Source: Salipiger pentaromativorans (GTDB taxonomy: Bacteria > Pseudomonadota > Alphaproteobacteria > Rhodobacterales > Rhodobacteraceae). From it: a stretch of DNA of 64,000 bases. A program made the position numbers and the translations under genes. Positions 16,778 to 26,698 of the stretch are shown here, piece by piece (the stretch's first letter is position 1; the number at the start of each line of letters is the position of its first letter). Below the pieces are notes generated by a model. The model did no database searches. It was not told the DNA's origin and was given only the letters and a program-made list of their open reading frames with translations. The stretch lies in the NCBI RefSeq assembly GCF_024721115.1, contig NZ_JAMDHK010000002.1, positions 372,001 to 436,000 on the forward strand, written 5' to 3'.

Positions 16778-17008
16778 ATGGAATGGAAACAGGTCACCCG
16801 GAACTGGGAGGCGGTGGCGGCGCGTCTCAAGGCGCGCTTTCCGGAGATTGATCCGGCGGCGCTGCATCACCCGCCGGCCCAGATCGAGGCGCTCGCCGAG
16901 CATGTGGCAGAGCGCCACGATCTGACCCTCTACGAAGCGCATGACGAGGTGGAGCAGATTCTCTTCGCCGACAGCCTGTCGTTTCAGATCCGTCGCATGG
17001 CGGGATAA
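16778..17008 (+). CDS. Small acidic-helical protein of unknown function
   Basis: This 76-aa protein begins MEWKQVTRNWEAVAARLKARFPEID and continues with two predicted helices containing LAEHVAERHDLTLYEAHDEVEQILF. GGGAGG lies 7 bases upstream of the ATG, so it is very probably translated. The opening resembles CsbD-like short stress proteins, but the resemblance is weak and I leave it unnamed. It is convergent with the XRE-cupin regulator gene only 6 bases away. Confidence 0.65.
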   Translation: MEWKQVTRNWEAVAARLKARFPEIDPAALHHPPAQIEALAEHVAERHDLTLYEAHDEVEQILFADSLSFQIRRMAG

Positions 17009-17014
17009 CGGCGC

Positions 17015-17635
17015 TCAGCCGAGCGAGGTCACCCAGAGGATCGTGGCATCCTCCGGGCTGACCGAAACCACGTTATGGCCCATCGTGGCATCGTAATAGG
17101 CGCTGTCGCCCCGGCGCATTTCGATGGGTTCGTAGAATTCGGTGTAAAGCCGGATGATCCCGGTCAGCACATAGAGGAATTCCTCGCCGTCATGGCGTAC
17201 CCAGCCGTCGAATTCCTCCATGCTGCGGGCCCGCACACGGGCGCGATAGGGCAGCATCTTCTTCTTGGTCAGGCTTTCGGCCAGAAGCTCGTGTTCGTAG
17301 GTCACCGTGACCTGGGTCTGCCCCGCGCCATCGCGGGTATGCACCATGCGGCCCGACACCTGTTCCTTCTTCGGCGGGGTGAAAAGCTGCGGCACGCCGA
17401 TCCCAAGGCCGACGGCGAGCTTTTTCAGCGCATCATAGGTGGGCGACATCTGGCCGTTTTCGATCTTCGACAGGGTGGAGCGCGCCAGCCCCGCCTGTTT
17501 CGCCGCCTGTTCCAGCGTCCAGTCGCGCTCCTTGCGCAGCTCGCGCACGCGCGCGCCCAGATCCAGCGGCTCGGCCGAGGCTTCTTCGCCGGTTTCCCGG
17601 GCAAGGCGGATCAGGGTCTTCGGGTCGCGCGTCAT
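17015..17635 (-). CDS. XRE-family transcriptional regulator with cupin domain
   Basis: This 206-aa regulator has an N-terminal helix-turn-helix (about 28-82; VRELRKERDWTLEQAAKQAGLARSTLSKIENGQ) and a C-terminal cupin_2 small-molecule domain (about 120-200; HDGEEFLYVLTG, EMRRGDSAYYDATMGH). This is the PuuR-like type that controls amine, amino-acid or carboxylate catabolism. It is divergent from the CoA ligase with a 64-base gap, which makes that gene its likeliest target. An upstream in-frame ATG would add 13 residues. Confidence 0.88.
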   Translation of the reverse strand: MTRDPKTLIRLARETGEEASAEPLDLGARVRELRKERDWTLEQAAKQAGLARSTLSKIENGQMSPTYDALKKLAVGLGIGVPQLFTPPKKEQVSGRMVHTRDGAGQTQVTVTYEHELLAESLTKKKMLPYRARVRARSMEEFDGWVRHDGEEFLYVLTGIIRLYTEFYEPIEMRRGDSAYYDATMGHNVVSVSPEDATILWVTSLG

Positions 17636-17699
17636 GCCCTTGCTATAGGACCGCCGCCAGCCCCTTGCAACCACGCCGCGACGGGCCTAAGCCCGGAGC

Positions 17700-19211
17700 A
17701 TGCTTTCGGAATTCGATGAAGGCGCCTTTGCGCCCTGCCCCGCGCCCTTCAACCTCGCCGCCCATGTGCTGGCGGCCGGAGAGGCCACGCCCGACAAGAT
17801 CGCGCTCGCCATCGTCAAGCCCACAGGCGCCGAGCGCTGGTCATATGCGCGGCTCACAGCGGCGGTGCGCGGCACCGCGACGGGGCTTTTGCAGGCGGGG
17901 CTGAAACCCGGTGACATCCTGCTCATGCGGCTCGGCAACACGGTGGATTTCCCCATCGCCTATCTTGGCGCCATCGCCGCCGGGATCGTGCCGGTGCCGA
18001 CCTCCTCGCAGCTCACCGCGCGCGAGGTGGCCCCGATGCTCGCCCATCTGCGCCCGGCGGCGATCCTGCTGGGCGACGGCATCGCCTGCCCCGAGACCGC
18101 GCTGCCGGTCTTCGACCGCACCACCTATGAGGGCTGGCACAAGCTGCCGCCCGCGGACTACGCCATGGGCGATCCGGAGCGGCTGGCCTATATCATCTAC
18201 ACCTCCGGCACATCGGGCGTGCCGCGCGCCGTGGGCCATGCGCATCGCGCGATCTGGGCGCGGCAGATGATGATGATGGGTTGGTACGGGCTCACCTCCT
18301 CTGACCGGCTGCTGCATGCCGGCGCCTTCAACTGGACCTATACGCTGGGCACCGGGCTGATGGACCCCTGGACCATGGGCGCCACGGCGCTGATCCCGGC
18401 GGCGGGCACTGATCCGGCGCAGCTCGCGCTGCTGCTCAAGCGCAACGACGCGACGGTGTTCGCCGCCGCCCCCGGGGTTTACCGGCAGATCCTGAAATAT
18501 CCGTTACCGCCGATGCCCAAGCTGCGCCACGGGCTGGCAGCGGGCGAAAAGCTCTCCGCCCCGATCCGCGAGGCCTGGGCCGAGGCCACCGGCACCGCGA
18601 TTTACGAGGCCTATGGCATGTCGGAATGCTCCACGTTCATCTCGGCCTCGCCTGCGCATCCGGCGGCGCCGGGTGCGCTCGGGCGGCCTCAGACCGGACG
18701 GCGCATCGCGCTGCTGGGGGAGGATCACAAGTCGGTGCCGCGCGGCACGCCGGGCATGATCGCCGTGCATCGCTCCGATCCGGGGCTGATGCTGGGCTAT
18801 GTCGGCGCCGCCGAAGAGACGGCGGCACGTTTTGCCGGCGACTGGTTCCTGACCGGCGATCAGGGGATCATGAATGAGGACGCCCAGATCGCCTATCTGG
18901 GCCGCGACGACGACATGATGAATGCCGGCGGTTACCGCGTCTCGCCGCTGGAGGTCGAGGCGGCGCTGGCCGATCTGCCCGGCGTGACGGAGATCGGCGT
19001 GACCGACCTGGTGGTGAAGGAAGGTGTTTCCGTCATCGCCGCCTTCTACGTCGCCGATGCAGAGCTGGACGAAGACCTGCTCAAAAGCCGCGCCGCCGAG
19101 CGTCTGGCCCGCTACAAGCAGCCCCGCGCCTTTGTCCGCGTCGATGCGCTGCCGCGCAATCCGAATGGCAAGCTCATCCGCAAGGCGCTGAAGGATCACG
19201 TTCTTTCGTGA
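17700..19211 (+). CDS. Acyl-CoA synthetase / benzoate-CoA ligase-like AMP-forming enzyme
   Basis: This 503-aa member of the ANL superfamily activates a carboxylic acid with ATP and CoA. Motifs: AYIIYTSGTSGVPRAV (P-loop, about 165-180), YEAYGMSEC (A5), WFLTGDQG (A7), GRDDDMMNAGGYRVSPLEVEAAL (A8) and NPNGKLIRKAL with the catalytic Lys (A10). The sequence is nearest benzoate/medium-chain acid ligases, but the acid is not predictable. A GGAG lies only one base before the ATG, an odd spacing that leaves the start open. Neighbouring regulator and liv transporter suggest joint uptake and activation of one substrate. Confidence 0.87.
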   Translation: MLSEFDEGAFAPCPAPFNLAAHVLAAGEATPDKIALAIVKPTGAERWSYARLTAAVRGTATGLLQAGLKPGDILLMRLGNTVDFPIAYLGAIAAGIVPVPTSSQLTAREVAPMLAHLRPAAILLGDGIACPETALPVFDRTTYEGWHKLPPADYAMGDPERLAYIIYTSGTSGVPRAVGHAHRAIWARQMMMMGWYGLTSSDRLLHAGAFNWTYTLGTGLMDPWTMGATALIPAAGTDPAQLALLLKRNDATVFAAAPGVYRQILKYPLPPMPKLRHGLAAGEKLSAPIREAWAEATGTAIYEAYGMSECSTFISASPAHPAAPGALGRPQTGRRIALLGEDHKSVPRGTPGMIAVHRSDPGLMLGYVGAAEETAARFAGDWFLTGDQGIMNEDAQIAYLGRDDDMMNAGGYRVSPLEVEAALADLPGVTEIGVTDLVVKEGVSVIAAFYVADAELDEDLLKSRAAERLARYKQPRAFVRVDALPRNPNGKLIRKALKDHVLS

Positions 19212-19243
19212 TTTCGGGAAACCCCGAAAGAGCGTTCTCCACG

Positions 19244-19270
19244 AAAAAAGGGCCTCCGCGTGGGAGGCCC
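19244..19270 (-). terminator. Terminator downstream of the nrdJ-side genes
   Basis: GGGCCTCC and GGAGGCCC form an 8-bp stem with a 5-base loop; on the minus strand six T follow. It lies between convergent genes and may also act on the CoA ligase transcript. Confidence 0.7.
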
Positions 19271-19372
19271 TCAGGTTCGCCGACAAGGCTCAATTATGTT
19301 ACCGCCCGTTTTGTCTCTGCCTGCGGCCTTGTCTGCGCGGGATGAGCGCACCCATCCCGTGTTCAATGGGGG

Positions 19373-19585
19373 TTAGCCCAGATTGTCGTTCTCACTTCCG
19401 TTCGGATTGGAGCGCGGGATCCGACGCCCGTCGGGCAGCTTCTGGACGTGATAGTCCGGATGCTGCCCGCGCTCGATTTGATCGGCCAGACGTCCTCTGG
19501 TAATTTCCCCCTGGCCAGGAACATTGAAGTGCGTGTTCAGGCCGCTCTCAGATTCACGGGTTACCGTGATGCGTTTCTTAGCCAT
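19373..19585 (-). CDS. Conserved small protein, 70 aa
   Basis: The protein begins MAKKRITVTRESESGLNTHFNVPG and ends VQKLPDGRRIPRSNPNGSENDNLG. I recall small proteins with this VTRESExG...N...HPDYHV...PNGS pattern in diverse proteobacteria, of unknown role. It has no signal peptide or cysteines and is basic in the first half. AAGGAGAC precedes the ATG at 8-13 bases. Base composition is somewhat lower in GC than its neighbours. It lies 210 bases downstream of nrdJ on the same strand but is probably a separate transcript. Confidence 0.7.
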   Translation of the reverse strand: MAKKRITVTRESESGLNTHFNVPGQGEITRGRLADQIERGQHPDYHVQKLPDGRRIPRSNPNGSENDNLG

Positions 19586-19795
19586 AGCTAAGTCTCCTTA
19601 TCCACAGGCTGCGAGCATAAGTTGGTGGCAAGCCTGTGTGTAACACAGCACGTTATTGATCCGCTTTCTCGTCCATGGTCTTGGTCTCCCATCGACCCGA
19701 GAGGGCCGAGTTTCGCTTGTCCCGCACTGTGCTGCTTACATGCGGGATAGGCTGGGGGATGGTGCGCCAACACTGTCCCCCAACCCTCAATTCTC

Positions 19796-22700
19796 TCAGC
19801 TACACCCGCTCGTCGAGCCGCAGGTGTTGCACTTCATGCAGGTGCCGTTGCGTACCAGCGTGTAGTTGCCGCATTCGCCGCAGGCCTCGCCCTCGTAGCC
19901 CTGCATCCGCGCCTTGGCGCGCGCATCCATGGCCAGCGAAGAGCTGGTGGCGGTCAGCGTCGCAACCGTGGTCTGCGTGGCCTCGACCGTTTCCGGCATC
20001 AGCCCGCTCAGCGCGCCGCCGGTCTGGCCGCCCTGCAGCACCACCAGCTCCTGCGGCAGACGCTTGCGGAGATAGCCGGTGGAGGAGATCTGCTTGAGCA
20101 CCTCCAGCGAGCGCGACGCGGCGGTTTCCGACAGTTCCTTGACGTTCGACACGCCCTCTTCCTCGCCGCGACCGAGATCGTCGAAGGTGGCGCCCTGCGG
20201 GGCCACATGCGCCAGATCGGTGCGGTCGAGATAGCTCACCGCCAGCTCGCGGAAGATGTAGTCGAGGATCGAGGTGGCGTTCTTGATGCTGTCGTTGCCC
20301 TGCACCATGCCCGCCGGTTCGAACTTGGTGAAGGTGAAGGCATCGACGAATTCCTCAAGCGGAACACCGTATTGCAGGCCGACGCTCACAGCGATTGCGA
20401 AGTTGTTCATCATCGCGCGGAAGCCGGCGCCTTCCTTGTGCATGTCGATGAAGATCTCGCCCAGGCTGCCGTCCTGGTATTCGCCCGTGCGCAGATAGAC
20501 CTTGTGCCCGCCGACGATCGCCTTCTGGGTATAGCCCTTGCGGCGCTCGGGCATCTTGGTGCGACCGGCGCGGACCACTTCCTTGACGACCACCTTCTCG
20601 ACGATCTTCTCGGCGATGACCTGGGCCTTTTCCTGGAGCGAGCCGCTTTCCAGCACCTCCATCGCCTCGTCGTCGTCCTCGACCAGCGCGGCGGCCAGCG
20701 GCTGCGACAGTTTCGAGCCGTCGCGGTAGAGCGCGTTGGCCTTCACCCCCAGCGACCAGCTCAGCTCATAGGCCTTCTGGCAATCCTCGACCGTCGCCGC
20801 GTTGGGCATGTTGATGGTCTTGGAGATCGCGCCCGAGATAAAGCTCTGAGCGGCGGCCATCATGTAGATGTGGCTGTCGACCGAGAGGTAGCGCTTGCCC
20901 TTCTTGCCGCAGGGGTTGGCGCAGTCGAAGACCGACAGGTGCTCGGGCTTCAGATGCGGCGCGCCTTCGAGGGTCATGGTGCCGCAGACATGGTCGTTGG
21001 CCGCCTCGACGTCGCGCTTGGCAAAGCCCAGATGCTTGAGCAGGTCAAAGCTCGGGTCCACCAGCTTTTCCGCCGGGATGCCCAGCGTGTCGCGGCAGAA
21101 GGCTTCGCCCAGCGTCCACTGGTTGAAGACGAAGCGGATGTCGAAGGCGGTGGCGAGCGCGCTTTCCACCTTCTCGATCTGTGCCGGGCCGAAGCCATGG
21201 CCGATCAGCGCGGTGTGGTTGATGCCCGGCGCGTTGCCCAGCGTGCCGTGGCCCACCGCGTAGCTGATGATTTCCTCGATCTGGCTGGAGCTGTAGCCCA
21301 GCTTGACCAGCGCCGAAGGCACCGAGCGGTTGATGATCTTGAAGTAGCCGCCACCGGCGAGCTTCTTGAACTTCACCAGCGCGAAATCGGGTTCGATGCC
21401 GGTGGTGTCGCAATCCATCACCAGACCGATGGTGCCGGTGGGCGCGATGACCGAGACCTGCGCGTTGCGGTAGCCGTGCTGTTCGCCAAGGCGCAGCGCC
21501 TCGTCCCAGCTCGATTTCGCCAGCGCGACCAGCGCCTGGTCGGGGCAGTTGGCGTGATCGAGCGCCACCGGCTTGACGGCGAGACCCTCGTAACCGTCGG
21601 TCTTGCCATAGGCGGCGGTGCGGTGGTTGCGGATGACGCGCAGCATGTGCTCGGCGTTGCGCTCGTAGCCGGGGAACGTGCCCAGCTCGCCGGCGATTTC
21701 GGCCGAGGTGGCGTAGGAGACGCCGGTCAGGATCGCGGTCAGCGCGCCGCAAAGCGCCCGGCCCTCGTCGCTGTCATAGCTGAAGCCCATGTTCATCAGC
21801 AGCCCGCCGATATTGGCGTAGCCGAGGCCCAGGGTGCGGAAATCATAGGAGAGCTGGGCGATTTCCTTGGAGGGGAACTGCGCCATCAGCACCGAGATTT
21901 CCAGCGTCAGCGTCCACAGACGGGTGGCGTGGATATAGCTTTCCGCGTCGAACTTGCCGTCATGCAGGAAGGTCAGCAGGTTCATCGAGGCCAGGTTGCA
22001 GGCCGTGTCGTCGAGGAACATGTATTCCGAGCAGGGGTTGGAGCCCCGGATCTCGCCATCCGCCGGGCAGGTGTGCCAGGCGTTCACGGTGTCGTGGAAC
22101 TGGATGCCCGGATCCGCGCAGGCCCAGGCGGCATGGCCGATCTGCTCCCACAGCTCCTTGGCGTCCACGGTCTTGGCGACCGAGCCGTCGGTGCGGCGGA
22201 TGAGTTCCCAGGGCTTGCCCTCTTTCACCGCTTCCAGGAAGGCGTCGGTGACGCGGATCGAGTTGTTCGAGTTCTGACCCGAGACCGAGGCATAGGCCTC
22301 GCTGTCCCAGTCGGTGTCATAGGTCGGGAACTCGATCGAGGCATAACCCTGACGCGCGTAATCCAGCACGCGCTTGATATAGGTCTCGGGGATGGCGACC
22401 TTTTTCGCCTCGCGGATCGCCTTTTTCAGCGCCGCGTTGGCATTGGCCTCATAGGCGTCGCTTTCCAGCCCGTCCCAGCTCCGGATCGCCTCGAAGATGC
22501 CGTTCAGCATCTTTTCGTGCATCTTGGAGCCGGCGACGATGCTCGCCACCTTCTGCTCTTCCTTGACCTTCCAGTTGATGAATTCCTCGATGTCCGGGTG
22601 GTCGGCATCGACGATCACCATCTTGGCGGCGCGGCGGGTGGTGCCGCCCGACTTGATGGCGCCGGCAGCGCGGTCACCGATCTTGAGGAAACCCATGAGA

Positions 22701-23437
22701 CCGGAGGATTTGCCGCCGCCGGACAGACGTTCGCCCTCGGCACGCAGCGAGGAGAAGTTGGTGCCGGTGCCCGAGCCGTATTTGAACAGACGCGCCTCGC
22801 GGACCCAGAGGTCCATGATGCCGCCATCGCTCACCAGATCGTCGGCGACGGACTGGATGAAGCAGGCATGCGGCTGCGGATGCTCGTAGGCGGATTTGGA
22901 TTTGGTCAGCTTGCCGGTCTTGTAATCGACGTAATAGTGGCCCTGGCCCGGACCGTCGATGCCATAGGCCCAGTGCAGGCCGGTGTTGAACCATTGGGGA
23001 GAGTTCGGCGCGGCGGTCTGGGACGCCAGCATGTGGCGCATCTCGTCGTAATAGGCCTGGGCATCGGCTTCGGTCGAGAAATAGCCGCCCTTCCAGCCCC
23101 AATAGGCCCAGGCACCGGCCAGACGGTCAAAGACCTGCTTGGCAGAGGTTTCACCGGTGCGGGGCGTGTCGGAGTTTGCAGGTGCAGAGCGCCAGAGGAA
23201 TTCGGGCACGCCCTTTTCGGCGACCTTCTTCAGCTCGGTGGGAACACCGGCCTTGCGGAAGTATTTCTGCGCGATGACGTCCGAGGCAACCTGGCTCCAC
23301 TTCGCGGGCACTTCCAGTGTGTCGAGTTTGAACACGGTGCTGCCGTCGGGGTTGCGGATTTCCGAACTCGTGGTGACGAATTCGATACCTGCGTAAGCGT
23401 CCTGCCCTGCCTTGGTATATTTTCTTTCGATCTTCAT
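19796..23437 (-). CDS. nrdJ: Adenosylcobalamin-dependent (class II) ribonucleotide reductase
   Basis: This 1213-aa enzyme makes deoxyribonucleotides and needs vitamin B12 but not oxygen. The substrate-site motif [13 protein letters not shown], a large alpha/beta barrel with [23 protein letters not shown], and a C-terminal cysteine-rich redox/zinc tail (CGECGNYTL...[14 protein letters not shown]) are present. The size matches the long Rhodobacteraceae NrdJ. The upstream region carries an NrdR-box-like palindrome, so repression by NrdR when dNTPs are ample is likely. GAGG lies 5 bases before the ATG. Confidence 0.96.
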   Translation of the reverse strand: MKIERKYTKAGQDAYAGIEFVTTSSEIRNPDGSTVFKLDTLEVPAKWSQVASDVIAQKYFRKAGVPTELKKVAEKGVPEFLWRSAPANSDTPRTGETSAKQVFDRLAGAWAYWGWKGGYFSTEADAQAYYDEMRHMLASQTAAPNSPQWFNTGLHWAYGIDGPGQGHYYVDYKTGKLTKSKSAYEHPQPHACFIQSVADDLVSDGGIMDLWVREARLFKYGSGTGTNFSSLRAEGERLSGGGKSSGLMGFLKIGDRAAGAIKSGGTTRRAAKMVIVDADHPDIEEFINWKVKEEQKVASIVAGSKMHEKMLNGIFEAIRSWDGLESDAYEANANAALKKAIREAKKVAIPETYIKRVLDYARQGYASIEFPTYDTDWDSEAYASVSGQNSNNSIRVTDAFLEAVKEGKPWELIRRTDGSVAKTVDAKELWEQIGHAAWACADPGIQFHDTVNAWHTCPADGEIRGSNPCSEYMFLDDTACNLASMNLLTFLHDGKFDAESYIHATRLWTLTLEISVLMAQFPSKEIAQLSYDFRTLGLGYANIGGLLMNMGFSYDSDEGRALCGALTAILTGVSYATSAEIAGELGTFPGYERNAEHMLRVIRNHRTAAYGKTDGYEGLAVKPVALDHANCPDQALVALAKSSWDEALRLGEQHGYRNAQVSVIAPTGTIGLVMDCDTTGIEPDFALVKFKKLAGGGYFKIINRSVPSALVKLGYSSSQIEEIISYAVGHGTLGNAPGINHTALIGHGFGPAQIEKVESALATAFDIRFVFNQWTLGEAFCRDTLGIPAEKLVDPSFDLLKHLGFAKRDVEAANDHVCGTMTLEGAPHLKPEHLSVFDCANPCGKKGKRYLSVDSHIYMMAAAQSFISGAISKTINMPNAATVEDCQKAYELSWSLGVKANALYRDGSKLSQPLAAALVEDDDEAMEVLESGSLQEKAQVIAEKIVEKVVVKEVVRAGRTKMPERRKGYTQKAIVGGHKVYLRTGEYQDGSLGEIFIDMHKEGAGFRAMMNNFAIAVSVGLQYGVPLEEFVDAFTFTKFEPAGMVQGNDSIKNATSILDYIFRELAVSYLDRTDLAHVAPQGATFDDLGRGEEEGVSNVKELSETAASRSLEVLKQISSTGYLRKRLPQELVVLQGGQTGGALSGLMPETVEATQTTVATLTATSSSLAMDARAKARMQGYEGEACGECGNYTLVRNGTCMKCNTCGSTSGCS

Positions 23438-23959
23438 CGCTGCCTCTGCTCCAGCATGTCCCCAGTTCCAAACCGGCGCTCGGGAACAGACGGATCGGGC
23501 AGCGGTGAGAGTGCGTCACCGCCGGCATGACATGTTGTATGCAAATTCGGTCTGTCCCCGCCGATAGCCACTATATCTTGTGGCTTTTCGTCCGGCCTGC
23601 ACAAACTGGCGCAAAATCCGGTAGAGGGTCAACGGCTTTTTTCTCGAAAACATCACATATTTTGTGTTGACGCTGGAGGGGCACACAAGGGCTATGGCTT
23701 GTCCTCGATTCATCCACATCCCGGGGGCGCCTTGCCGTCATCGCGATTAAAGCGAAAATCGCCCGCTGAGGGGGAAGTTATCCACAGGTGTTGAGAAATC
23801 GCCTGAAGACGGGCGGAACATCCGGCAAGGTTCTGCCGAGCGACGCAATGACGCTGGGGAAATTTGAGGGCCTGCTGAAAATTCGGGCAGCGAGCGCGAC
23901 TCGGTGTGCTGTGCACGGAGGGCGCAGCGGATCGGCTGGAGGTGGGAAAAAGCAGGGAA
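23438..23959. other. Gene-free 522-base region upstream of nrdJ
   Basis: This stretch holds the nrdJ promoter and NrdR-like sites and then about 250 bases with no convincing gene up to the tRNA. No cobalamin-riboswitch B12 box could be recognised by eye. Confidence 0.5.
23568..23583 (-). promoter_or_regulatory. NrdR box upstream of nrdJ
   Basis: CCACTATATCTTGTGG matches the NrdR consensus (acaCwAwATaTwGTgt) with CAC and GTG separated by 8 A/T-rich bases. It is 130 bases upstream of the nrdJ start and contains a TATAGT that could be the -10 element on the minus strand. A weaker A/T-rich site with CACAT...GTGT occurs at 23652-23667, 84 bases away (about 8 helical turns). Confidence 0.7.
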
Positions 23960-24036
23960 TGGTCGGGGCGGCGAGATTCGAACTCACGACCTTCTGTACC
24001 CAAAACAGACGCGCTACCAGGCTGCGCCACGCCCCG
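23960..24036 (-). tRNA. tRNA-Pro (anticodon TGG)
   Basis: A full 77-base cloverleaf including encoded CCA is visible on the minus strand. The acceptor is CGGGGCG/CGCCCCG, the D-arm contains AGCCTGGTAGCGC, the anticodon stem TCTGT/ACAGA holds loop TTTGGGT with anticodon TGG, and the T-arm is GTGAGTTCGAATCTCGC. It lies 45 bases downstream of the DUF192 gene on the same strand. There is no sign of an integrated element beside it. Confidence 0.96.
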
Positions 24037-24081
24037 ACGGACCCCGCATATAATCTGGCCGGGGCTTTGAAAAGGGTCAAA

Positions 24082-24549
24082 TCACTCGCAGGGCCAGGCG
24101 GGCTCGGCAATTGCGGGATGTTGCATTTCGCTGCCCGGCGCAATGCCAAGCTGCGCCGCCAGCCCGCCGTTGATTTCCAGCACGAACTGCACCGGCGCGC
24201 CGCTGGGGATCGCGGTTTCGTCATGCGGCACCGCATTGGAATGCACGGACACCACCCGCCCCTCCGCATCGGCAAAGATCATGTCGAGCGGGATCAGCGT
24301 GTTCTTCATCCAGAAGGCGGCGGGGCGTTCCTGCGGATAGACGAACAGCATGCCCGAGGCGGCGGGCATCGACTCGACGAACATCAGGCCGCGGGCGCGT
24401 TCCTCGGCGTCATCGGCCACGTCGACGCGGAATCGCGCACTGCCCCAGTCTCCGCGCAGCCAGAGCGTATCCTCCCGGCATTGCGCGGAAACCTCGCCTG
24501 CGGCAAGCGCCGCGGCGGCGATCAGGAGGGCTGCAGCGCGGCTTCCCAT
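24082..24549 (-). CDS. DUF192 domain exported protein
   Basis: This 155-aa protein has a signal peptide (MGSRAAALLIAAAALAAGEVSA) and a complete DUF192 domain: ARGLMFVESMPAASGMLFVYP, AAFWMKNTLIPLDMIFAD, VVSVHSNAVPHD and VLEINGGLAAQLGI. The fold is known from structural work but its function is unclear. Its start overlaps the end of the double cold-shock gene by 28 bases, so the two are co-translated. This cold-shock/DUF192 linkage recurs in Rhodobacterales as far as I recall. Confidence 0.88.
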   Translation of the reverse strand: MGSRAAALLIAAAALAAGEVSAQCREDTLWLRGDWGSARFRVDVADDAEERARGLMFVESMPAASGMLFVYPQERPAAFWMKNTLIPLDMIFADAEGRVVSVHSNAVPHDETAIPSGAPVQFVLEINGGLAAQLGIAPGSEMQHPAIAEPAWPCE

Positions 24550-25064
24550 GCACAAACCTCGGTGGCCATCAGGCCCCGTTTGCCGTCGATCACCCGGATC
24601 GCCAGCGCCTCGCCCGGCTGAAGATCGGCCAGGCCCGAGCGGCGCAGCACCTCGATGTGGATGAACACATCTTCCGGGCGGGCGAAGACATTGGCAAAGC
24701 CAAAGCCCTTGGCCTTGTCGAACCATTTCACCCGCGCGGGTTCCAGCGGCGCGGCGCGCATCACCTCGGGGTCGATTCCTTCGAAATCCGCAAGCGGCGC
24801 ACCCGCCGGAACTTCCGGCGGTTCGATCCGATGCACCTCGGTCGCCTGAATGCCGCGCTCGGTACGTTGCACCTCGACCTCGATCCGCGCGCCGTCGGCC
24901 ACGGAACTCTGGCCGAAGTTGCGCAGAACATTTGCGTGCAGCAGAATGTCCGGCCCGCCCTCGTCAGCGACTACGAATCCAAATCCTTTAACAGGATCGA
25001 ACCATTTCACCTTACCGAGAACGCGACGCGTTCCTTCGTCATGCTGTGTCAACTGCGTTTCCAT
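24522..25064 (-). CDS. Double cold-shock-domain protein
   Basis: This 180-aa protein contains two cold-shock domains. The first (about 15-82) has GKVKWFDPVKGFGFVVADEGGPDILLHANVL; the second (about 110-178) has ARVKWFDKAKGFGFANVFARPEDVFIHIEVLRRSG. Both keep the RNP1 (KGFGF) and RNP2 (VFIH/ILLH) nucleic-acid-binding motifs. The linker is Pro- and Glu-rich. It probably binds single-stranded RNA as a chaperone. The 100-base upstream region to pdxH should carry its promoter. Confidence 0.92.
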   Translation of the reverse strand: METQLTQHDEGTRRVLGKVKWFDPVKGFGFVVADEGGPDILLHANVLRNFGQSSVADGARIEVEVQRTERGIQATEVHRIEPPEVPAGAPLADFEGIDPEVMRAAPLEPARVKWFDKAKGFGFANVFARPEDVFIHIEVLRRSGLADLQPGEALAIRVIDGKRGLMATEVCAWEAALQPS

Positions 25065-25170
25065 TGATCGTCTAGCGTATCCCCAGACCCTCTTGCGATA
25101 AGGCGAGGAGGAAATGCAAGCCTTCGCTACCTGTATTTTGTGACTGTTCGCAGTTCACGTTACGTGAAAT

Positions 25171-25776
25171 TCACGGGTTCAGCCGGGTGATATTCCAGTC
25201 ATCGGCGGGGTTCCGCCGCCGCCAGACAAAGCGGTCGTGCAGCCGGAAGGCGCCATCGGCCCAGAATTCGATTTCCACCGGGGTGATGCGGAACCCGCCC
25301 CAGAACGGCGGGCGCTTGGGCATCGGCCCCTGGGTCGCGGTCACCTTGGCGACTTCGGCCATCAGCGCGGCGCGTGACGCAAGCGGTCGCGACTGCTCCG
25401 AAGCCCAGGCGCCGAGCCGCGATTTCAGCGAGCGCGAGGCGTAATAGGCATCGGCCTGGGGCCCCTCCTCACGAGTGACGGGGCCGCGCACGCGGATCTG
25501 CCGGCGCAGCGACTTCCAGTGCATCACAAAGGCCGCCTTGCCGGTGGCGGCGATCTCCTGCCCCTTGGCCGAGCCGTAATTGGTGTAGAAGACAAAGGCC
25601 GCATCCTCGATCTCTTTCAGCAGCACCATGCGCACATTCGGCAGCCCGTCCGCGTCGGCGGTGGCCAGCGCGATGGCGTTGGGATCGTTGGGTTCGGATT
25701 TCTCCGCCTCCGCCAGCCAGCTTCTGGCCAGCGCGAACGGATCGTCGCCCGCAAAAATTCCGGTCCGGTCGGACAT
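25171..25776 (-). CDS. pdxH: Pyridoxamine 5'-phosphate oxidase
   Basis: This 201-aa FMN enzyme makes pyridoxal phosphate (vitamin B6). The motifs [30 protein letters not shown] (FMN and phosphate binding), [11 protein letters not shown] and the C-terminal [10 protein letters not shown]...WNITRLNP are intact. AAAGGAG lies 9 bases before the chosen ATG; an ATG two codons earlier would be too close. It is divergent from fabI across about 100 bases. Confidence 0.94.
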   Translation of the reverse strand: MSDRTGIFAGDDPFALARSWLAEAEKSEPNDPNAIALATADADGLPNVRMVLLKEIEDAAFVFYTNYGSAKGQEIAATGKAAFVMHWKSLRRQIRVRGPVTREEGPQADAYYASRSLKSRLGAWASEQSRPLASRAALMAEVAKVTATQGPMPKRPPFWGGFRITPVEIEFWADGAFRLHDRFVWRRRNPADDWNITRLNP

Positions 25777-25880
25777 GACCATGTCTCCTTTGTGAGCGAT
25801 ATCAGGCGCGAAGCCTTGAAGCCCCCCCGGCCTTGGCCTAAAGGACAAGCTCAAACACCAATGCCGGGTGGAGGAAGGGT

Positions 25881-26687
25881 ATGTCAAACACTCTGATGGC
25901 GGGCAAGCGCGGCCTGATCATGGGGCTCGCCAACGACAAGTCGATCGCCTGGGGCATCGCAAAGGCGTTGCACGAGGCGGGCGCCGAGCTTGCCTTCTCC
26001 TATCAGGGGGAGGCCCTGAAGAAACGTGTCGATCCGTTGGCGGCGCAATTGGGCTCGGACCTTGTCCTGCCCTGCGACGTGTCGGACGAAAGCTCGATCG
26101 ACGCGCTGTTCGACGGGCTCAAGGCGCGCTGGGACGGGCTGGATTTCGTGGTGCACGCGATCGGCTTTTCCGACAAGAACGAGCTGCGCGGCCGCTACGT
26201 GGACACCACGCGGAACAATTTTACCACCACCATGGACATTTCGGTCTATTCCTTCACCGCGGTGATGAAGCGGGCCGAGAAGATGATGCCGCCCGGTGGC
26301 GCGGCGCTGACCCTCACCTATTACGGTGCCGAACGGATCATGCCGCATTACAATGTGATGGGCGTGGCCAAGGCGGCGCTGGAGGCCTCGGTGCGCTATC
26401 TGGCCGAGGATCTGGGCAAGGACGGCATTCGCGTGAACGCGATCTCGGCCGGCCCGATCAAGACGCTGGCCGCCAGCGGCATCGGCGATTTCCGCTACAT
26501 CATGAAGTGGAACGAATACAATTCGCCGCTGCGCCGCAATGTGACCATCGAGGATGTGGGCGGATCGGCGCTGTATCTGCTGTCGCATCTGGGCGCGGGG
26601 GTGACCGGCGAGACGCATCACGTGGATGCGGGCTATCACGTCGTGGGCATGAAGGCCGTCGACGCGCCGGACATCGCCAAGGGCTGA
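25881..26687 (+). CDS. fabI: Enoyl-ACP reductase
   Basis: This 268-aa SDR enzyme does the last step of each fatty-acid elongation cycle. The FabI-specific motifs [19 protein letters not shown] (NAD binding), the active site [22 protein letters not shown] (Tyr-x6-Lys) and [19 protein letters not shown] are seen. A strong GGAGGAAGG site precedes the ATG. It is followed 11 bases later by gpt. This is the triclosan-target class; no resistance change is evident at a glance. Confidence 0.95.
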   Translation: MSNTLMAGKRGLIMGLANDKSIAWGIAKALHEAGAELAFSYQGEALKKRVDPLAAQLGSDLVLPCDVSDESSIDALFDGLKARWDGLDFVVHAIGFSDKNELRGRYVDTTRNNFTTTMDISVYSFTAVMKRAEKMMPPGGAALTLTYYGAERIMPHYNVMGVAKAALEASVRYLAEDLGKDGIRVNAISAGPIKTLAASGIGDFRYIMKWNEYNSPLRRNVTIEDVGGSALYLLSHLGAGVTGETHHVDAGYHVVGMKAVDAPDIAKG

Positions 26688-26698
26688 GGAGGCTTTCC

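Noticed and set aside
19588-19773. 61-codon frame between nrdJ and the 70-aa gene
   Set aside because: Overlaps the ribosome-binding region of the 70-aa gene, odd composition, no start signal.
20207-23530. 1107-codon open frame on the + strand opposite nrdJ
   Set aside because: It is the antisense of a certain gene; composition is His/Arg/Gly-rich with no family resemblance, typical of GC-rich antisense frames.
23710-24040. Possible integration site at tRNA-Pro
   Set aside because: No duplicate of the tRNA 3' end, no integrase and no foreign genes nearby.
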